This document shows positions 36,165 to 45,947 of a stretch of 64,000 bases of DNA, piece after piece (the first letter of the stretch is position 1; the number at the start of each line of letters is the position of its first letter). Below the pieces are notes generated by a model that saw nothing but the letters and a program-made list of their open reading frames with translations, ran no database searches and was not told where the DNA came from. Source of the DNA: Pseudanabaena sp. Chao 1811. GTDB lineage: Bacteria; Cyanobacteriota; Cyanobacteriia; Pseudanabaenales; Pseudanabaenaceae. Position numbers and translations under genes: made by a program. The DNA is taken from assembly GCF_027942295.1 (NCBI RefSeq), contig NZ_CP101416.1, forward strand, positions 1 through 64,000, read 5' to 3'.

Positions 36165-38126
36165 CTATGCAGCAAAAAGTACTGACCGATTACGACCTTG
36201 CTGTTTTGCTTCATAAAGGGCATGATCGACTTGATTGATCAGAACATAGGGCGATCGCTCAAGATTAGGAATATCGCAAGCGATCCCCATACTGATACTA
36301 ACAATATTACTCACGATTGAATCTTGGTGAGGAATTTGCAGATTTTTAATTGCTTCATGAATTCGATCTGCTACTGCGATCGCTCCACTAACATGAGTAT
36401 TAGGTAAAATCACGATAAATTCTTCTCCTCCATAACGAGCTACCAAATCCGCGGGGCGGCGCATTAAATGATTAACGGCTTGAGCAATTTTAATTAGACA
36501 TTCATCACCAATCTGATGACCATAGAGATCGTTATAGCGCTTGAAATAATCAACATCAAACATCAGCAAGGATAATGGTTGCTGCTCACGATGGAGCCTT
36601 TGCCATTCGAGCACGATACGATCATTAAAGCACCGACGATTAGCAATCTGGGTCAAGCCATCAAGGTTAATTAATCTTTCCAATTCTTGATTGATTTTCC
36701 TCAGATTCGCTTCAGCTTCCACCAGTGCGATTTCTGTCTGTTTGCGTTCACTGATATCAATGGCAAAGCCATACCAAGCCACATCCCCATTGTCTCGAAG
36801 TTCTGGTCGTGCTTGAGATTTGATCCATTTGATCTGCCCTTGAGGCGTAATAATTCTCCATTCGTGGCGAAAAATTTGCAGAGTTGCCATACTATTTGCT
36901 ATTTCTTGCTCGAAAGTATGCAGATCATCAGGATGGAATATTTCATAGTGAATATTCGATTTAGACATCAAATCATCAAGGCTAACCCCCAATAGCTCCT
37001 CGATCGCGACATTAGCATACTCAAATTTTGTTGTACCGTCAGGCTGGCGAACCGTAATATAAATTACTTCGGGGGAAGCGATCGCAATTTTTTGGAATCT
37101 AGCTTCACTCTCTTTAAGGATTGCTTCCATCTTTTTGCGATCGCTAATATCAAGATAAATGCCCGCTACTGCATAGGGCTTGTCTTGAGCATCCATGAGG
37201 GGAAACTTAGTGACAACAAATGTACGCAATCCGTCAAACAATTCTACTGTTTCTTCAAAGTTAACGGCAATTCCTTCAAAAATCGCCTGCATCTCCCAAT
37301 TGTGTATATTCTTGACATTTTCCATAGGGAAGAAGTCATAGTCTTTTTTCCCCAATATTTCTGTTTCAGGAATCTGGAGAAAATAGGCAAATTCTTGATT
37401 GACCGCTAAATACGTTCCTTCCAAATCCTTAATAGTCATTGGAGTCGGCGCATTATTTAAAAAAGTACGAAGTTGGTTTTCACTATGGCGCAGGGCTTGT
37501 TCAGTTCGCCTGCGATCGCTGACATTTTGAGCCAGAGATAGCATAGAGATCAAGTTTCCTGATTCATCAAGCAGCGTTGAGTTATACCACAAGCAATTGA
37601 TGACCGAGCCATCTTTGTGATAATTGCGATTCTCGCAGGTAGTATAGTTACCACCCAAGGATTTATCCACAGACCGATTGACGAGATCGAGATCCTTTTC
37701 AAAGATAAATCGCCATTCATACATGGTCTTACCCAAGACTTCTTCAGCTTTCCAACCAAATAGTTCTTCCGCTTGCTTTGACCAGTACGCAACTCGAAAT
37801 TCTTGATCCCATCGGATGGTTGCCAATGGCGAATTTTCAATTAGATAGTTTAACTGACTCAGTGATTGCTTCAAAGCAAGTTCAGACTGAGATTCTGCTC
37901 TTGTACAATCAACAATGGATTGATTTAGAGAAAGGGTTAATAAGAAACTAAAAGTTATAGATAGCACTATAACTATTCCATAAATCAAACCTGTCCAAGA
38001 CTGATTGGACAAAGTTTTAATCAGTCCAATAGTGCCAATCACCTGCACTATAAACGATAGCAACATGACCCATTGTAGAGGGATGTTACGAAAAGAATAT
38101 CGCTGTAGTTGACGATTGACTGACAT
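36165..38126 (-). CDS. Membrane PAS-GGDEF diguanylate cyclase
   Basis: The 653-residue protein has two membrane helices (about 16-37 and 46-68), three PAS modules (about 88-210, 215-335, 340-470) and a GGDEF domain with an intact RYGGEEF active site (GGEEF 566-570) and a canonical inhibitory I-site RPAD (557-560), five residues upstream. It should make cyclic-di-GMP and be product-inhibited. There is no EAL domain. Its first 30 residues (NIPLQWVMLLSFIVQVIG) match the N-termini of the hybrid kinases either side, but the Cache and HAMP regions are absent. It lies 50 bases upstream of the 1381-residue kinase and may be co-transcribed with it. Confidence 0.93.
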   Translation of the reverse strand: MSVNRQLQRYSFRNIPLQWVMLLSFIVQVIGTIGLIKTLSNQSWTGLIYGIVIVLSITFSFLLTLSLNQSIVDCTRAESQSELALKQSLSQLNYLIENSPLATIRWDQEFRVAYWSKQAEELFGWKAEEVLGKTMYEWRFIFEKDLDLVNRSVDKSLGGNYTTCENRNYHKDGSVINCLWYNSTLLDESGNLISMLSLAQNVSDRRRTEQALRHSENQLRTFLNNAPTPMTIKDLEGTYLAVNQEFAYFLQIPETEILGKKDYDFFPMENVKNIHNWEMQAIFEGIAVNFEETVELFDGLRTFVVTKFPLMDAQDKPYAVAGIYLDISDRKKMEAILKESEARFQKIAIASPEVIYITVRQPDGTTKFEYANVAIEELLGVSLDDLMSKSNIHYEIFHPDDLHTFEQEIANSMATLQIFRHEWRIITPQGQIKWIKSQARPELRDNGDVAWYGFAIDISERKQTEIALVEAEANLRKINQELERLINLDGLTQIANRRCFNDRIVLEWQRLHREQQPLSLLMFDVDYFKRYNDLYGHQIGDECLIKIAQAVNHLMRRPADLVARYGGEEFIVILPNTHVSGAIAVADRIHEAIKNLQIPHQDSIVSNIVSISMGIACDIPNLERSPYVLINQVDHALYEAKQQGRNRSVLFAA

Positions 38127-38243
38127 AGATGAAAGCCTTAAAGCAGATCGCCTAAATATTAGAAAAATGTATAATTTTGAATCTATCTAAGAAATATTCA
38201 AAATCTCTACATTACTCCCAATGTACCCACAGTACTTCGGAAA

Positions 38244-39977
38244 TTACTTGAGAACAATAAAAAATTCACCATTTTCTATATTGCTCTGGTTACCAGTACT
38301 AGCAAAGCCAAATATATTCAGATGATTGAAGATCGAGACAAGCGGAGAATTACTGATCTTTTGAAAGATTTCGCTAGTCTGAAAGTCAGAGAAATTTGCC
38401 TCTGCACCATTTAACCAAGTTAAATCAAAGTTCCGATCAAGATAACCATAGGTTTGCTGATCGCTTGGTAGTTTGGCGGTGATGGTTTTAAAACTCTTGG
38501 ATGCGGCGATCGCTTGATTATTTTTCAATGTTAGGGCAGATTCTAAAACCGTCAGCGAATTAGATAGGTAAATATAATTGGGGGTTTGGGCATGGGCGGC
38601 AACAACTTGCCCTGATACACCCAAATTGGTGCTAGCTGCCGAGTTATTGATATTGGCACTCAGGTTTGTCCAGACTGTCACAGGCTGTGCTTTAAGGGAG
38701 ATTTCACCAACAGTGAGCTTATTTCTAGCAATGTCATCTAGAGTCGCGATCGCTGTAGCTGAAGTTTTAGGATCATTGATCTTGCTTACGAGTAACCAAT
38801 CTGGCTGCCTATCGGAAATTGGACTCTTTGAATTTGGTAATAGAGCGATCGCAAAATCATCCTGCGCCCATGCCCAAGCATTATGCTCGAAGGGAATTGG
38901 GGCGATCGCTTTTGCCAGCAACTTTTGCCATTCAGTTGGCAGGGTAGCTTTTAAAGATTGCAAAGTTTCACCGAAATTATTACCAATAATTACTGAACTT
39001 CCTGAAGGAATCGCAGTAGCAATATTGAGATTAGATTTGGAATTAGATTTAGAACGAGCTGTTTGAGTGGATAGAGAACTACCTGACTGTGCCGCAGTTT
39101 CTAGGGCTTGGGACTGCTTTTCGACATTTGCTGTTTCTGAATTTACTGTTTCTGAAGTCACAAGCGTTTTTGCTCTAATTCCTAACTTGTCAAAACTGAG
39201 GCTCAATAACAAACTTGCCTTGGGCAAATCTTCTCCTAGTTCTGCAAGATTCGCATAGGCAATACCCACTTTACCTACATTAATTTTGGCAAGGCGATCG
39301 CGATAATTGTCTACGCTGGCGAGCGCTAAACTAGGCGATTTTAAGGTATCGATCGCTTGGTGTAAAACCCGCACATCATTGGCAAACAGCACAAATTTGT
39401 CCAAAGTCGTCCCCGCGATCGCAGGCTTATCTTCGCTAAAACTAGTATTCAAGATCGATACACCTTGATATTGCTCAAAGCCAAGATCGGAGCCATTCAC
39501 CGCCAGTTTCTGCCAAAAAGCATCAATTGTCACCTTCGCCAAATCCACATCTTTAGCAACCAAGGCAAGCAAATAGCCTGTCTGCAAGCCATTAACAGGC
39601 TGATCGTCTAAATCTACATCGGTAACAGCTAAGGTGATTTCTTGAGCGAGCCAAGGCTGAATATCGCGTTCGTAGTCTAATAACCAGTTTTGTCGTAATT
39701 GCTGTTTGAGGTTTGCCAGTTCATGGCGCACATCGCCGCGATCGCTTGGTTGCGCTGCCAACTGCGCGAATAATCCTAATTTCTCAGGATCGACCAAAAA
39801 CGATAGGAATAAAGGCGATCGCTTTGGCAATAGTTGCACCGCTTGAGGCTGAGTTTTTACCCCTGCCAACAGATCCCTTGGATTTGCCGCAAACACCTTA
39901 GCGATCGTACTTAGGCTCAGCACCAGTAGTAAAACACCCAGCACCGCAATTCCAACAAAAACAGGTTTGATTTTCAT
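38244..39977 (-). CDS. DUF3352-family protein with N-terminal membrane anchor
   Basis: The 577-residue product has one N-terminal hydrophobic helix (about 7-30) and then a long extracytoplasmic region. Segments such as LLPKRSPLFLSFLVDPEKLG, QEITLAVTDVD, YLLALVAKDVDLAKVTIDAFW and VLFANDVRVLHQAIDTL are typical of the cyanobacterial DUF3352 family, whose function is unknown. A Ser/Gln-rich low-complexity patch (about 275-315) interrupts the fold. It stands between the diguanylate cyclase and the largest kinase but with gaps of 118 and 242 bases, so shared transcription is uncertain. Confidence 0.75.
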   Translation of the reverse strand: MKIKPVFVGIAVLGVLLLVLSLSTIAKVFAANPRDLLAGVKTQPQAVQLLPKRSPLFLSFLVDPEKLGLFAQLAAQPSDRGDVRHELANLKQQLRQNWLLDYERDIQPWLAQEITLAVTDVDLDDQPVNGLQTGYLLALVAKDVDLAKVTIDAFWQKLAVNGSDLGFEQYQGVSILNTSFSEDKPAIAGTTLDKFVLFANDVRVLHQAIDTLKSPSLALASVDNYRDRLAKINVGKVGIAYANLAELGEDLPKASLLLSLSFDKLGIRAKTLVTSETVNSETANVEKQSQALETAAQSGSSLSTQTARSKSNSKSNLNIATAIPSGSSVIIGNNFGETLQSLKATLPTEWQKLLAKAIAPIPFEHNAWAWAQDDFAIALLPNSKSPISDRQPDWLLVSKINDPKTSATAIATLDDIARNKLTVGEISLKAQPVTVWTNLSANINNSAASTNLGVSGQVVAAHAQTPNYIYLSNSLTVLESALTLKNNQAIAASKSFKTITAKLPSDQQTYGYLDRNFDLTWLNGAEANFSDFQTSEIFQKISNSPLVSIFNHLNIFGFASTGNQSNIENGEFFIVLK

Positions 39978-40122
39978 AAAATCTTTAAGTTCACTATTCT
40001 GCCAGTCTGTATTTTGCCAGTCTGTTTAGACATCGGATCTAAATTTATAATCAACGGGTCTACTAATTTATCTTTTTTAGTAAAACTTCGCGATTTATAG
40101 CGCTTTGCGCCGAAACCCAAAC

Positions 40123-40173
40123 CAAGGAAAATTTTAAAAGTGTTGCTTTGCAACACTTTTAAAATTTTCCTTG
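40123..40173. repeat. 24-bp perfect hairpin
   Basis: Arms 40123-40146 and 40150-40173 pair perfectly around a TTT loop (tip GTGTTGC-TTT-GCAACAC). It follows ATAGCGCTTTGCGCC, a short motif also seen near 45843, 49241 and 61568. It lies downstream of the 1496-residue kinase start-side neighbour's gap and upstream of the DUF3352 gene, in leader sequence. Confidence 0.6.
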
Positions 40174-40218
40174 TAGCAGTGATATGTCCGTTATAATGAC
40201 TGGTGTTACGGGGACACC

Positions 40219-43200
40219 TCAGCATTGATTAAAACTCACGATGCGAATGATTTCTTGCAAGTTAATCGGTTTACTGATGTAATCATCCATTCCCGCCTCT
40301 AGACAAGCTTGGCGGTCTTCGGGCATAGCATTCGCAGTCATTGCCACAATTTTTACTGGATTTACAGTGCGTTCAGCATTGTCATGATTGCTTAAGTATG
40401 CGCGAATTAACCTAGTTGCCATTAATCCATCCATTTCAGGCATCTGCACATCCATGATGATTAAATCATAGGGCTGTTTTTTGATTGCCTCTACAGCTTC
40501 CAATCCATTATTAGCAATATGAACCTGATAGCCAAGTTTTTTAAGTAATGAACTAGTCACCATCTGATTAACTAGATTATCTTCAGCCAGCAAAATGCGT
40601 AAAGGAAATTTTTGAGAGATGGTGTTATCGATTAGGGTCTTACTAATTTTTCTAATCAAAGTTTCCTGAGTTTGACTAAAATCTGAGTTTGTCAAAACTT
40701 CGAGCGTGAAATGGAAAGTTGAGCCTTGAGTTATGAGTTCTGACTGCCAATCATAGGGAGGATTACCACCAATATGCTGTAAACTCTCAACCCAAATTGT
40801 GCCACCCATCAACTCGACAAGGCGTTTACTAATGGCTAAGCCCAGACCAGTACCACCATACTGACGACTAATGGAAGCATCTACTTGGGTAAATGGCTGA
40901 AATAGCTGGTCAATTCGCTCACTTTTAATGCCAATACCTGTATCGGCGATCGCAAATTTGAGTTCAAATTTATTGGCTTCTGCAAATCGTCCATTTACGG
41001 AAATGACCACCTGACCTTGGAGCGTAAATTTAATCGCATTTCCCACCAGATTTAAGAGGATTTGACGCAGACGATCGCGATCGCCTATGACAGTGGTGGG
41101 AACATCAGGAGCAATGATGTATTTGAGATCAATTTGCTTGGCGATCGCTTGATTACGGAAGATATCACAAACTAATTTGACCAAATCTTGTAGCACAAAG
41201 TCCCTTGATTCAATGGTGAGCATTCCTGATTCGATTTTCGAGAAGTCGAGAATATCATTGATTACTGCCAAAAGCGCTTCACCACTATCAGCAATAGTTT
41301 TTACAAAATCCTGTTGTTCTTCCGTCAGTTCGGTAGTTTCTAGCAGTTGTGTCATCCCAATCACCCCATTCATTGGGGTACGGATTTCATGACTCATATT
41401 CGCTAAAAATGCACTTTTAGCTCTCGTAGCTTCTTCTGCGGCTGCCTTGGATGAAGCCAAGGCAAATTCTGCTTGCTTGCGAATACTAATATCCGCTATG
41501 CGTGCCAGACTAAAACATCTTTCACCAAAAGTAATTCTCTTAAGCAAAAGATCTCCCCAGAAGTAATTTCCTTTGAAAGTGACATATTCTACTTCTAAAT
41601 TACAGAAGCCTTTTTTATCCATTTCTTGATTAATCCAAGCAAGTTCCTGAGCAGTCAAATCATTTTTGTGCAGAATACGACCCACAATGTTAAGTAATTG
41701 ATTTTTACTATCGGCTTCAAATAGCTTGATAGCCTGCTGATTGCAGTCAAATATGAGTGAAGTCTCACTATCTACCAAGAACAGAGCATCAGTGGATTCA
41801 TTAAAAAGTAGTTCTCGTAAATCGAGGCTGTAGTTTAGCTCCTGTTCTAAACGCTTACGATCGCTCACATCTGAAGTTAGCATCGTAACAACATAGACAT
41901 CTAGGGATGGATCCCAGCGAGAATGGTTTGTTTGCGAAATCCAACGGAGAGATCCGTCTTTATGTCGAAATCTATAGATATAACTTCCACCCAGCTCATT
42001 AAAAATATCTGCGTAAATTTTATCTCCAAGAATTTGCCAATCTTCAGGATAAATTGAACTGACCCAAAGGGCTTGATCATCAATTAATTCCTGAGGACTA
42101 TAACCAGAGATTGCTTCACAGGCTCTAGAAACATACTTGATATTCCATGTGCCATCTCTGTTAATTTCTACCCTTGTAATTACTGCCGTGGCACTATTTA
42201 AAATATCGCTCAGATTTGTTTCGGAATCTTTTAAGGCAATTTCTAATGCTTTGCGATCGCTAATATCAAGCATCACGCCAATCATTTTCTCTGCTTGACC
42301 ATCTTGATTATAAATACCCTGTCCCTTAGTGAGCACCCATCGCAAAGTGCCGTCAGGATATAAAATCCGATATTCAACATCTAGTAAGGAATGCGTCTCT
42401 AAAGCATGATTGAATGCTGCTTCAACCCATTCAAGATCTTCGGGATGAACGCGATCGCGCCATGTTTGGTAATTGCTAGATAGTTCATAGGGAACCAGTC
42501 CCATCAACCGATAGTGAGTACCACTCCAAATCGCTTCACCTGTAGCAACATCAAATTCCCAACTTCCTGTATTAGTCAAACTAAGGGCTAGCTGTCTACG
42601 GTCTTCACTTTCCTGCAATGCTATTTCTGCTTGCTTGCGATCGGTAATATTACGAGCAACCCATAATACTGATTCGAGATCTAGCGGTGACACGATGGTT
42701 GAGAACCATTGTTCTTTACCCATAATTTCCAAACTATATTCTAGTTCGACACTTTTTTGGGTCGTGAGAACTTTTTGAATGGCTCCTAAAAACAGATCAA
42801 CAGCTTGGTGTGGTAAGTGTTGGTGGATAGTTTGATTTAATTTAACGCTACCATTGCTTTCAATATTGGCTTGAGTCGGTGCAACCTTAAGATATCTACC
42901 CTCAGCATTTAGCACAAAGATATAATCCTTCATGCTAGAGAAGAGATTGAGTAGTTGAGTTTCGTTTTCCTTTAGAGCAATCTCGGCTTGCTTGCGATCA
43001 CTAATATCGGTAATCGTGCCAACTAATTTGATTACCTGCCCCTGTTCGTTATAGACCGCCTCGCCTCGGCTGATGATATGACAAATCGAGCCATCAGGTC
43101 GAATAATGCCATGTTCGACCATATAGGGTGTACCATTTGCGATCGCCTCTTCTACCGATGCACGTAGTTTGGGCTGATCCTCAAGAGGCAGTATATCGAA

Positions 43201-44709
43201 AAAGTTGTCATAGCTTGGTAAGGGTACATGAGGATCAAATCCGAGAATGAGAAATTGCTGCTCTGACCAAGTACTAACACCTGTTGCTACATCAAACTCC
43301 CAACTACCGATCCTTGCAATGCGTTGAGCTTCCATTAGATCTGCGGTTTTCTGAGCAACCTGTTGTTCTAAATCACGTTCGTAATTTAAGCGCATTTGAT
43401 CGGCATCATGGAGATCAATCATCATCTGATGTAGGGATTCTTTTAAAACCTGAACTTCTGTAATGCGCGTATCGGGGATAGTTTGCTCACGCCGATTCTC
43501 TGAGAAAGACTTGGTAGCTTGAGTAAGATGCGATAGCGATCGCCCAATACGGCGAGATGTCCAAATTCCGAGACAGATTGAAGTTAACAGCGCTAGTCCA
43601 CATAACAAAAATGTATGCCGTAAGTTCGCCTGAATCTCTCCTATAAAATCGGACTCAGGAATTATCGTGACCACTTGCCAATCCAAACCATATTTGTCTT
43701 GATAGGGAGTGATTTGCACAAATTTCCTCTGGCCAGCAACCATTACATCTAGTTGTTGTGGCTCCCTCAGATTCTCAAAATTGCCAAATTGCTGAATTAA
43801 TTGTTGAGAAACTTGTCTTATAATCTCATTTTGGCTGTCTGTAGCATATAGGCGAGAAAACTTTCCTTCTATCCTTTTCAGTCCTGCTGATTCCGCAGCC
43901 ACAGATGTCGCGACCATCTCCCCCGACTTCTCAATCACAAATATCTGTCCAGTAGGCGTAAATTTTAACTGTGTGAGCAACAAACTAATATCCGAGAGGA
44001 AATAATTTGCTGTAAACAAAGCAGAAAATTTTTCATTCACATCATATATAGGAGCGATCGCTACTGTTTGCAACATGGGAAGAATTCTGCCTAAAGATAT
44101 TGATGTCCATGCTTGTTTTCCCAGATTTTTCGCTTGTCTATACCAATCAATTGTGCGGAAGTCGTCATTTATTTGCAGAAATAGTTGATTCGGGTTGCCT
44201 TGATCATCAACCCTATAGTATCGACGCTGATTAGGAATGATTTCTTGAAAGAAAATGGAGCCAATGGGAATACTTTTACCTGTCGCTTTTTCCGCGAACT
44301 GTTGCATTTCCTTTGAGTTAACTCTCAAGTATCCAATTGAGTTGCCGTCATCACTCCAAAATCCATTGGCAGGAAGCGATGGATTTAACAGGAACTGTTG
44401 CCAAAGTTGTTGTCGTAATTGTTCTTTATCATCAAGATTGAGGGTTCCTTGCTGCACCGCCAAATGATTAGCTTCTACAATCTGTTGCGATCGCTGTAAG
44501 TAATTATTGAGTTGATCGCTAACCCTTCCTGAAGTTTGTCTCAGTAATTGACTGGCTAAATTTTCTACAGCTTGCTGTCCACTTTTATAGGACAAATAGC
44601 CTACTAATCCCACAATCCCAAAGGTTTGAACCACAAACGGCACTACCACCACCCATTGCAAAGAGATGTTAAAAAAAGGCGATCGCTTTGTTTGATGATG
44701 TTCCGTCAT
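40219..44709 (-). CDS. Hybrid sensor histidine kinase (Cache-HAMP-5xPAS-HisKA-HATPase-REC)
   Basis: The largest of the three paralogues, 1496 residues. Membrane helix about 17-40, Cache region about 45-350, second helix about 366-386, HAMP-like region to about 440 and a coiled-coil link. Five PAS modules follow at about 457-575, 580-690, 700-820, 830-955 and 958-1080; the first and third share GSWEFDVATG, which suggests internal duplication. HisKA has H1107 in [13 protein letters not shown], HATPase has NLVGNAIKFT and [11 protein letters not shown], and the receiver has D1420 in IMDVQMPEMDG. It starts MTEHHQTKRSPFFNI and ends within 20 residues of the receiver, with no Hpt domain. Confidence 0.93.
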   Translation of the reverse strand: MTEHHQTKRSPFFNISLQWVVVVPFVVQTFGIVGLVGYLSYKSGQQAVENLASQLLRQTSGRVSDQLNNYLQRSQQIVEANHLAVQQGTLNLDDKEQLRQQLWQQFLLNPSLPANGFWSDDGNSIGYLRVNSKEMQQFAEKATGKSIPIGSIFFQEIIPNQRRYYRVDDQGNPNQLFLQINDDFRTIDWYRQAKNLGKQAWTSISLGRILPMLQTVAIAPIYDVNEKFSALFTANYFLSDISLLLTQLKFTPTGQIFVIEKSGEMVATSVAAESAGLKRIEGKFSRLYATDSQNEIIRQVSQQLIQQFGNFENLREPQQLDVMVAGQRKFVQITPYQDKYGLDWQVVTIIPESDFIGEIQANLRHTFLLCGLALLTSICLGIWTSRRIGRSLSHLTQATKSFSENRREQTIPDTRITEVQVLKESLHQMMIDLHDADQMRLNYERDLEQQVAQKTADLMEAQRIARIGSWEFDVATGVSTWSEQQFLILGFDPHVPLPSYDNFFDILPLEDQPKLRASVEEAIANGTPYMVEHGIIRPDGSICHIISRGEAVYNEQGQVIKLVGTITDISDRKQAEIALKENETQLLNLFSSMKDYIFVLNAEGRYLKVAPTQANIESNGSVKLNQTIHQHLPHQAVDLFLGAIQKVLTTQKSVELEYSLEIMGKEQWFSTIVSPLDLESVLWVARNITDRKQAEIALQESEDRRQLALSLTNTGSWEFDVATGEAIWSGTHYRLMGLVPYELSSNYQTWRDRVHPEDLEWVEAAFNHALETHSLLDVEYRILYPDGTLRWVLTKGQGIYNQDGQAEKMIGVMLDISDRKALEIALKDSETNLSDILNSATAVITRVEINRDGTWNIKYVSRACEAISGYSPQELIDDQALWVSSIYPEDWQILGDKIYADIFNELGGSYIYRFRHKDGSLRWISQTNHSRWDPSLDVYVVTMLTSDVSDRKRLEQELNYSLDLRELLFNESTDALFLVDSETSLIFDCNQQAIKLFEADSKNQLLNIVGRILHKNDLTAQELAWINQEMDKKGFCNLEVEYVTFKGNYFWGDLLLKRITFGERCFSLARIADISIRKQAEFALASSKAAAEEATRAKSAFLANMSHEIRTPMNGVIGMTQLLETTELTEEQQDFVKTIADSGEALLAVINDILDFSKIESGMLTIESRDFVLQDLVKLVCDIFRNQAIAKQIDLKYIIAPDVPTTVIGDRDRLRQILLNLVGNAIKFTLQGQVVISVNGRFAEANKFELKFAIADTGIGIKSERIDQLFQPFTQVDASISRQYGGTGLGLAISKRLVELMGGTIWVESLQHIGGNPPYDWQSELITQGSTFHFTLEVLTNSDFSQTQETLIRKISKTLIDNTISQKFPLRILLAEDNLVNQMVTSSLLKKLGYQVHIANNGLEAVEAIKKQPYDLIIMDVQMPEMDGLMATRLIRAYLSNHDNAERTVNPVKIVAMTANAMPEDRQACLEAGMDDYISKPINLQEIIRIVSFNQC

Positions 44710-44731
44710 GAATTGACTATATCAAAAGTCG

Positions 44732-44766
44732 TAATGATGTGTTGCGCGTAGCGTGACACGTCATTA
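44732..44766. terminator. Imperfect hairpin between kinase and permease genes
   Basis: The 16-base arms around TAATGATGTGTTGCGC and GCGTGACACGTCATTA pair with two mismatches and a GTA loop. It lies directly downstream of the permease stop on the minus strand. Confidence 0.5.
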
Positions 44767-44767
44767 C

Positions 44768-45796
44768 TTAATAACGAATCCTCGGATCAATCCAAGCATT
44801 TACAATATCTACGAGAATACTGGCGATCGTGACGATTATTGCGAAAAATACGACAATGCCTTGAACTACAGGATAGTCACGCCCAACGATCGCTTCAAAT
44901 AAACGATTAGCTAACCCCGGCCAAGAAAATGTAACTTCAGTTAGCACTGCACCCCCAAGCATCGAAGCAAGGGTCAATCCAAGGATGGTAATTACAGGAA
45001 TCATGGCATTTTTTAGCGCATGGTTAAACAAAATCGCACTTGGTTTAATCCCTCTTGCCTTAGCTGCTTCCACATAGTCAGACTGCAAGGTTTGACGCAA
45101 ATTGACGCGCACAATTCGCTCAAAAATCCCACTAATGACAATCCCTAAACTGGTAGCTGGCAAGATCAGATATTGAATGCTTGTCCAAAAGTTTTTCCAA
45201 TCAGATTTGAGCAAAGCATCAATTGTATATAGTCCAAACACCTTTACAGGCGGATCGATGCTAGCAGGAAATCTTGTGCCAATGGGCAACCATCCCAGTT
45301 GCACCGAGAACACTAATTGCAGGATCATCCCGACCCAAAAAAGTGGTAAGGAATAGGTAATAATGCCAAACAACCTACCACCCACATCCCATTTGGTATT
45401 TGGGCGCAGAGCCGCAATAATGCCTACGGTCAGCCCAACTACTAAAGCCACAATCAGGGCATAAATTGCCAATTCTGCGGTTGCGGGGAAAAAGTTTTTA
45501 ATAATTTGCCAAACGGTTTGCTCACGGGTGCTGATCGATTTGCCAAGGTTGAAATGCAGCAAATCCTGCATATAGCCCCAATATTGTGAAAAGAGAGAAC
45601 CTGTCAGTCCTACTTGCTCACGCAAGGCAACTTTGACCTCTTCAGGAGCACGGGGACCTAAAATTGCATCGATGGGATCACCAGGGGTTGCCCGCATTAA
45701 CAGAAACACGACTGAGGCGATCGCCCATAGCATAATCGGTGCAAGCAGTAATCGCGCCGTAATGTAGTAGAACAGTGCTTTGAGGCGACTAGACAT
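44768..45796 (-). CDS. DppB-type peptide/nickel ABC transporter permease
   Basis: The 342-residue membrane protein has six predicted helices and the binding-protein-dependent transport signature of the DppB/OppB group: MRATPGDPIDAILGPRAPEE after the first helix, the EAAKARGIKPSAIL docking loop and ALKNAMIPVITILGLTLASMLGGAVL. It would form the pore of an oligopeptide, nickel or related importer with a DppC partner. No partner, ATPase or binding protein lies next to it, so it is an orphan permease gene, common in cyanobacteria. Confidence 0.9.
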   Translation of the reverse strand: MSSRLKALFYYITARLLLAPIMLWAIASVVFLLMRATPGDPIDAILGPRAPEEVKVALREQVGLTGSLFSQYWGYMQDLLHFNLGKSISTREQTVWQIIKNFFPATAELAIYALIVALVVGLTVGIIAALRPNTKWDVGGRLFGIITYSLPLFWVGMILQLVFSVQLGWLPIGTRFPASIDPPVKVFGLYTIDALLKSDWKNFWTSIQYLILPATSLGIVISGIFERIVRVNLRQTLQSDYVEAAKARGIKPSAILFNHALKNAMIPVITILGLTLASMLGGAVLTEVTFSWPGLANRLFEAIVGRDYPVVQGIVVFFAIIVTIASILVDIVNAWIDPRIRY

Positions 45797-45900
45797 AGAC
45801 AGGTTTACTAGGTTCTTACTGGACTAAACAAATTTCTTAACTATAGCGCTTTGCGCCATCTTCTAGAGATATTCATTTTGCCTAAGAGTTTTGCGGAACT

Positions 45901-45941
45901 AAATTTTTTGTGGCACGGCTTCGCCGTGCCACAAAAAATTT
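45901..45941 (-). terminator. 19-bp perfect hairpin downstream of pfkA
   Basis: Arms AAATTTTTTGTGGCACGGC and complement with a TTC loop end 6 bases before the pfkA stop on the minus strand, where a T run follows. A decayed relative is at 16745. Confidence 0.75.
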
Positions 45942-45947
45942 GATTCT

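Noticed and set aside
39974-40225. Minus-strand ORF of 83 residues upstream of the DUF3352 gene
   Set aside because: It reads through the 24-bp perfect hairpin and has no recognisable features.
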